Below are positions 14,354 through 17,429 of a DNA stretch of 17,429 nucleotides, piece after piece (positions within the stretch are counted from its first letter, which is position 1; each line of letters begins with the position of its first letter). This stretch comes from Thermodesulfovibrionales bacterium. Lineage in GTDB: Bacteria > Nitrospirota > Thermodesulfovibrionia > Thermodesulfovibrionales > Dissulfurispiraceae. Where the stretch lies: positions 1 to 17,429 of the forward strand of contig JAJOKM010000164.1 of NCBI GenBank assembly GCA_021129835.1, read 5' to 3'. Position numbers and translations under genes: made by a program. The notes beneath the pieces are model-generated. The model saw nothing but the letters and a program-made list of their open reading frames with translations. It had not been told where the DNA came from and ran no database searches.

Positions 14354-15015
14354 CAACCAACCTCTTCGCCTAATAAAACCCCGTTGTTTACTTTTAAGAC
14401 CCTTTTCCCGGTATGCCTGAATACCTCTCTGTTATGAGTCGCAATCAAGATCGTTGTACCACGAATATTTATATCTCGGAGCAGCCGCATAATACCCACT
14501 GCTGTATTTGAGTCGAGGCTTCCTGTGGGCTCATCTGCGAGCAGTAGAGATGGCTCTGACACTATTGCCCTTGCAATTACGACTCTTTGCTGTTCACCGC
14601 CGGAAAGACTTCTCGGATATTTATCAGACTTATGTCGCAAATAAACCTTCTTTAGCATTTCTAAGGTAAGACTTTTTATTTCTCTTTCACTAACCCCTCT
14701 AATTCTTAATGAAAGGGCAACATTGTCAAACACTGTAAGATTGGTTATAAGCCTGAAATCCTGAAAGATAATGCCAATATCTCGCCTAAGTAAAGGCATC
14801 CGGGATTTTCTTAGATAGGCAAGATTGAACTCCTTTATGACTATTTCTCCTTCATCAGGGCGTTCAGCCATATAAAGTAGCTTAAAAATAGTTGTCTTGC
14901 CCGCGCCAGTTGGGCCTGTTACGAATACCATTTCGCCTTTTTGGACAGTGAATGTTATATCGTTGAGTATGGGCAGGTTATCATAGTATTTCGAGACACC
15001 CTTAAATATTATCAC
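14353..15015 (-). CDS. ftsE: Cell division ATP-binding protein FtsE
   Basis: FtsE is the ABC ATPase of the FtsEX division complex on the inner membrane. In 220 residues it has Walker A GPTGAGKT (34-41), the Q-loop Gln85 in IIFQDFRLI (a segment typical of FtsE), signature LSGGE (137-141), Walker B LLLADE (157-162) with DEPTGSLD, and switch His194 in IATHN. The start is GTG at 15015, preceded by GAAGGGG about 8 bases upstream. It is translationally coupled to ftsX by TGATG and lies 40 bp after the transketolase C half. Confidence 0.96.
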   Translation of the reverse strand: MIIFKGVSKYYDNLPILNDITFTVQKGEMVFVTGPTGAGKTTIFKLLYMAERPDEGEIVIKEFNLAYLRKSRMPLLRRDIGIIFQDFRLITNLTVFDNVALSLRIRGVSEREIKSLTLEMLKKVYLRHKSDKYPRSLSGGEQQRVVIARAIVSEPSLLLADEPTGSLDSNTAVGIMRLLRDINIRGTTILIATHNREVFRHTGKRVLKVNNGVLLGEEVG

Positions 15016-15055
15016 GACTAATGCCCCTTCAAAGAGAGTGTATTTGCACAGTTGC

Positions 15056-16039
15056 TTAAGCCCTGGACTCCATCACCACTTTTACTATATTATCTGCCGT
15101 AAGTCCGTAGAGCTTTAGTAATTCCTCAGGCTTGCCTGAGCATCCAAAGGTATCTTTTACGCCAACCTTCTTTATAAGAACAGCCCTGTTTTCTGATAAA
15201 AATTCAGAGACAGCACTGCCGAGGCCACCGATTATAGAATGTTCTTCAGCAGTCACTATCAGTTTCGAGTTCTTTGCAACCTCAAGCAGGGTGTCTGTGT
15301 CGAGGGGTTTCACAGTTGACATATTGACCACGCCAGCATTTATCCCTTCTTTTGCTAACATCTCGCTTGCCTTTAATGCCAGTGAGACCATTATTCCATT
15401 TGCAATAATGGTCGTATCATGAATGGCATGAAATTTATAAGCCTTTCCTATCTGGAACTTATACCCCTCTGGCATTACAGCAGGAACCTTTCCCCTCCCC
15501 AATCTGACATAAACCGGGCCATCATATTCCGCTACCGCATCTATAACCTGCTTCGTCTCGAAACCATCAGAAGGGACTATCACCGTCATATTGGGCAGTA
15601 CTCGCATTAAGGCAATATCTTCCAGCGCCTGATGAGATGCCCCGTCTTCACCAACGGTAATGCCTCCGTGAGTGGCGACCAGTTTTACATTAAGATTTGA
15701 ATAACAGATGGTCTGTCTTATTTGATCCCATGCCCTTCCTGTCTCAAAAACAGCAAAGGTCGATGCAAAGGGAATTTTTCCTGTAAGGGAGAGCCCACCT
15801 GCCGTTCCGATCATATCCTGCTCCGATACTCCCATGTTAAAGAACCTGTCGGGAAACGCATTTGCAAACTCGATAGTCCTTGTTGAGCCGGAGAGATCTG
15901 CGTCAAGCACCACTATCCTTCCATCTCTCTTGCCGAGTTCAAGGAGTGCTATGCCATAAGCATTTCTTGTGGCAACAGCTTGACCAAGAAAGTCTGTCTT
16001 CTGCGATTTCTGCTCTGTTTCCTGTTTTCTACCTCCCAT
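15056..16039 (-). CDS. Transketolase, C-terminal (pyrimidine-binding) subunit
   Basis: This is the second half of a split transketolase, which exchanges two-carbon units between ketose and aldose phosphates in the pentose phosphate pathway. The 327 residues hold the pyrimidine-binding domain and the C-terminal domain. The cofactor-activating Glu73 is in MGVSEQDM, and the substrate-contact sequence THGGITVGEDGASHQ follows. The C-terminal domain has VVNMSTVKPLD and TAEEHSIIGGLGSAVSE. The ATG overlaps the end of the N-half gene by 11 bp. The N-terminal 18 residues (MGGRKQETEQKSQKTDFL) are charged and not part of the usual domain. A related split DXP synthase-like enzyme is less likely. Confidence 0.93.
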   Translation of the reverse strand: MGGRKQETEQKSQKTDFLGQAVATRNAYGIALLELGKRDGRIVVLDADLSGSTRTIEFANAFPDRFFNMGVSEQDMIGTAGGLSLTGKIPFASTFAVFETGRAWDQIRQTICYSNLNVKLVATHGGITVGEDGASHQALEDIALMRVLPNMTVIVPSDGFETKQVIDAVAEYDGPVYVRLGRGKVPAVMPEGYKFQIGKAYKFHAIHDTTIIANGIMVSLALKASEMLAKEGINAGVVNMSTVKPLDTDTLLEVAKNSKLIVTAEEHSIIGGLGSAVSEFLSENRAVLIKKVGVKDTFGCSGKPEELLKLYGLTADNIVKVVMESRA

Positions 16040-16871
16040 CTTTGCTTAGCTCATTCAATGCCTTCTCGAGCTCCTCTCCTGTTGGTGCAACTCCATGATA
16101 CTCCCCCTTGCCTTCGAAAAATGAAACCCCTTTACCCTTGATAGTCGTCGCAATGATTACAGAAGGTTTCATTTTTGTCCTTGCTGTCTCGTCGAGGGCG
16201 CTGACTATTTCCTCCATATTGTGGCCATCTATTTCGATTGCATGCCAGCCAAATGCCTTCCATTTGTCGACAACAGGCTCTACTTTCATCACATTACGGC
16301 ACATACCATCTATCTGCAATCCGTTTAGGTCCACGATGGCACATACATTATCTAAACGATAATGGCTGGAAGTCATCGCGGCCTCCCAGACCTGCCCTTC
16401 TTGAATCTCACCATCACCTAAAAGGCAATAAACGCTCGCAGGAATTTTATCGAGCTTCAGTCCTAATGCCATGCCATTTGAGATAGATAATCCCTGACCG
16501 AGGGATCCCGTAGATACCTCTACTCCCTCCAGCATCCTCGAAGAAGGATGTCCCTGTAAAGGGCTCTTGATCTTTCTGAGGGTACTAAGGAGTGATTTAT
16601 CGAAGTATCCTGTTAATGCCAAAGCGGCATAAAGAAGTGGTGCCGCATGCCCTTTCGATAGAATAAACCTGTCCCGCATAGTCCATTTTGGGGCATCAGG
16701 CCTGTGTCTCATTTTATAAAAATAGAGGGCGGTAACAATATCGGCAGACGACAGGGACCCTCCTGTGTGCCCTGAGCCTGATCTCGTGAGCATTTTGAGT
16801 ATCTCGATTCTGACTATTCGCGCCTGTTCTTTTAGCAAGTCGATATTGCAGGAGGGCGTTGCAGTTATCAT
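16029..16871 (-). CDS. Transketolase, N-terminal (TPP-binding) subunit
   Basis: This half binds the diphosphate of thiamine pyrophosphate. In 280 residues it has GSGHTGGSLSSADI (32-45), LSKGHAAPLLYAAL, GSLGQGLSISNGMA and the metal/TPP motif GDGEIQEG (152-159) with Asn183 in DLNGLQIDG. I chose ATG 16871 because AAGGAG lies 7 bases upstream and family homologues start near this point. The frame stays open to an ATG at 16940, but that one lies inside the palindromic repeat at 16907-17037. It is the first gene of the minus-strand cluster that leads through ftsE to the phosphohexomutase. Confidence 0.93.
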   Translation of the reverse strand: MITATPSCNIDLLKEQARIVRIEILKMLTRSGSGHTGGSLSSADIVTALYFYKMRHRPDAPKWTMRDRFILSKGHAAPLLYAALALTGYFDKSLLSTLRKIKSPLQGHPSSRMLEGVEVSTGSLGQGLSISNGMALGLKLDKIPASVYCLLGDGEIQEGQVWEAAMTSSHYRLDNVCAIVDLNGLQIDGMCRNVMKVEPVVDKWKAFGWHAIEIDGHNMEEIVSALDETARTKMKPSVIIATTIKGKGVSFFEGKGEYHGVAPTGEELEKALNELSKDGR

Positions 16872-16906
16872 TGGCAATCTCCTTGTATAATAACCAATAT
16901 TTATGG

Positions 16907-17037
16907 ACTCGTAAAAAGTCGTGTTTACCGCATTTGTCATTTCGACTGCAGAGAGAAATCTTATGTTATCAATGTGTTACAGGCTAAAGATTTCTCCCTT
17001 TGCTCAAAATGACAAGCAGATGGGACTTTTTACGAAT
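16907..17037. repeat. 131-bp palindromic intergenic element
   Basis: The outer ends ACTCGTAAAAAGTC (16907-16920) and GACTTTTTACGAAT (17024-17037) are inverted with one mismatch. Inner arms 16935-16962 (TGTCATTTCGACTG...GAGAAATCTT) and 16987-17014 (AAGATTTCTCCC...AAATGACA) are also inverted. It resembles the common non-coding TTTCGACTG...GAGAAATCTT repeat of Gram-negative genomes. It lies directly upstream of the transketolase N-half gene. Confidence 0.75.
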
Positions 17038-17131
17038 TTATCAATATTAAATTGTTGTGCCTTTTCCCTCTTATTGTCTGTAATACCCCTTCTATGTTCG
17101 TTAAAATCTCATTAGTATTGTTTAAATCCAT
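17030..17131 (-). CDS. Doubtful 33-residue ORF before the palindromic element
   Basis: MDLNNTNEILTNIEGVLQ and onward to a stop that lies in the end of the palindromic element. A minus-strand TATAAT is at 17139-17144, so close to the ATG that the message would be almost leaderless. There is no ribosome-binding site. It may be a gene fragment cut by the repeat, or chance. The rest of 17132-17227 shows nothing recognisable. Confidence 0.15.
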   Translation of the reverse strand: MDLNNTNEILTNIEGVLQTIRGKRHNNLILINS

Positions 17132-17227
17132 AACTCGTATTATATAATATGGTAGCCTTTATTGCATTTCGTCGCAAAGAGGTTTCGAGAGGGTTAATCA
17201 CGATACCATCAAATTCAACGGCCCTTT

Positions 17228-17429
17228 TTATTTAATAGCAAAGGTGAGAATAATACCTATCGCTGTTGTGTTTAGGACAGCGAAACCAAAAAACAAGCCG
17301 ATCATCCATGGAATAAATTCTCTTTTGTCTTTGTCTATCTTGACATAAAAGGTGGACATCTTCTCCAAAAGCTCTGTTTTATCCCTCTCGGTCTTTGTGA
17401 GTATCTCTGTTTTATCCCTCTCAGTCTTT
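17228..17429 (-). CDS. C-terminal part of an unknown coiled-coil / single-TM protein
   Basis: The last 66 codons of a minus-strand gene run from the right edge to the TAA at 17228-17230. The visible sequence begins with two copies of a ten-residue repeat (KTERDKTEIL, KTERDKTELL), encoded by almost identical 30-bp DNA repeats. After EKMSTFYVKIDKDKREFIPW comes one membrane helix ending IILTFAIK at the C-terminus. A charged helical region with a C-terminal anchor is reminiscent of small DUF1640-like coiled-coil proteins, but I cannot assign the family. The N-terminus lies outside the window. Confidence 0.7.
   Translation of the reverse strand, partial: KTERDKTEILTKTERDKTELLEKMSTFYVKIDKDKREFIPWMIGLFFGFAVLNTTAIGIILTFAIK

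Noticed and set aside
16885..16920. Promoter with -35 TTTACG in the end of the palindromic repeat and -10 TATTAT before the transketolase gene
   Set aside because: Matches are fair (4/6, 17 bp, 5/6), but transcription would begin inside the ribosome-binding site, so it is not convincing.

Overview
This window looks like a chromosomal segment of a Gram-negative bacterium of moderate to low GC content. Evidence for Gram-negative is KdsB (activates KDO for lipopolysaccharide) and an FtsE-FtsX-EnvC division module. The split transketolase and the tRNA-Ser / SRP RNA / dnaX / ybaB order would fit Nitrospirota or Desulfobacterota-like lineages, but I cannot place it firmly. Nothing here is plasmid- or phage-like. 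No transposase, integrase, CRISPR array or recognisable defence system is visible.

Layout. 1-1282 has no convincing gene and is a patchwork of short non-autonomous repeats: a tandem 18-mer, 55-bp inverted arms about 0.9 kb apart, a MITE-like element with perfect 23-bp ends, and two CGTCATTCC-type palindromes. 1283-3687 (+) is kdsB-pyrG, overlapping by 22 bp. A second MITE-like element (3661-3971) covers the end of pyrG and supplies its stop codon. 4059-6933 (+) carries a GT4 glycosyltransferase and a divergent PhoA-superfamily alkaline phosphatase. The phosphatase is preceded by four 7-bp direct repeats at exact 11-bp spacing, a textbook Pho-box arrangement. 7119-7703 (-) is a TPR protein. 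8011-10277 (+) is tRNA-Ser(GGA), SRP 4.5S RNA, dnaX and ybaB; recR, usually next, is missing. 10479-16871 (-) is one long same-strand cluster, transcribed from the right: transketolase N half, transketolase C half, ftsE, ftsX, envC-like, a possible small ORF, and a phosphohexomutase. 16907-17037 is another palindromic repeat. 17228-17429 (-) is the C-terminal end of an unknown protein with a single membrane helix.

How the genes work together. KdsB and the phosphohexomutase serve envelope sugar synthesis. PyrG makes CTP, the co-substrate of KdsB. FtsE/FtsX/EnvC form the ABC-type switch that activates septal peptidoglycan amidases. DnaX, YbaB and the two RNAs are housekeeping. The phosphatase is the clearest regulated gene and should respond to phosphate limitation through a PhoB-type regulator. 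The most interesting points are the tandem Pho box, the altered metal ligands of the phosphatase, the repeat that forms the end of pyrG, and the density of small palindromic repeats between otherwise conserved genes.
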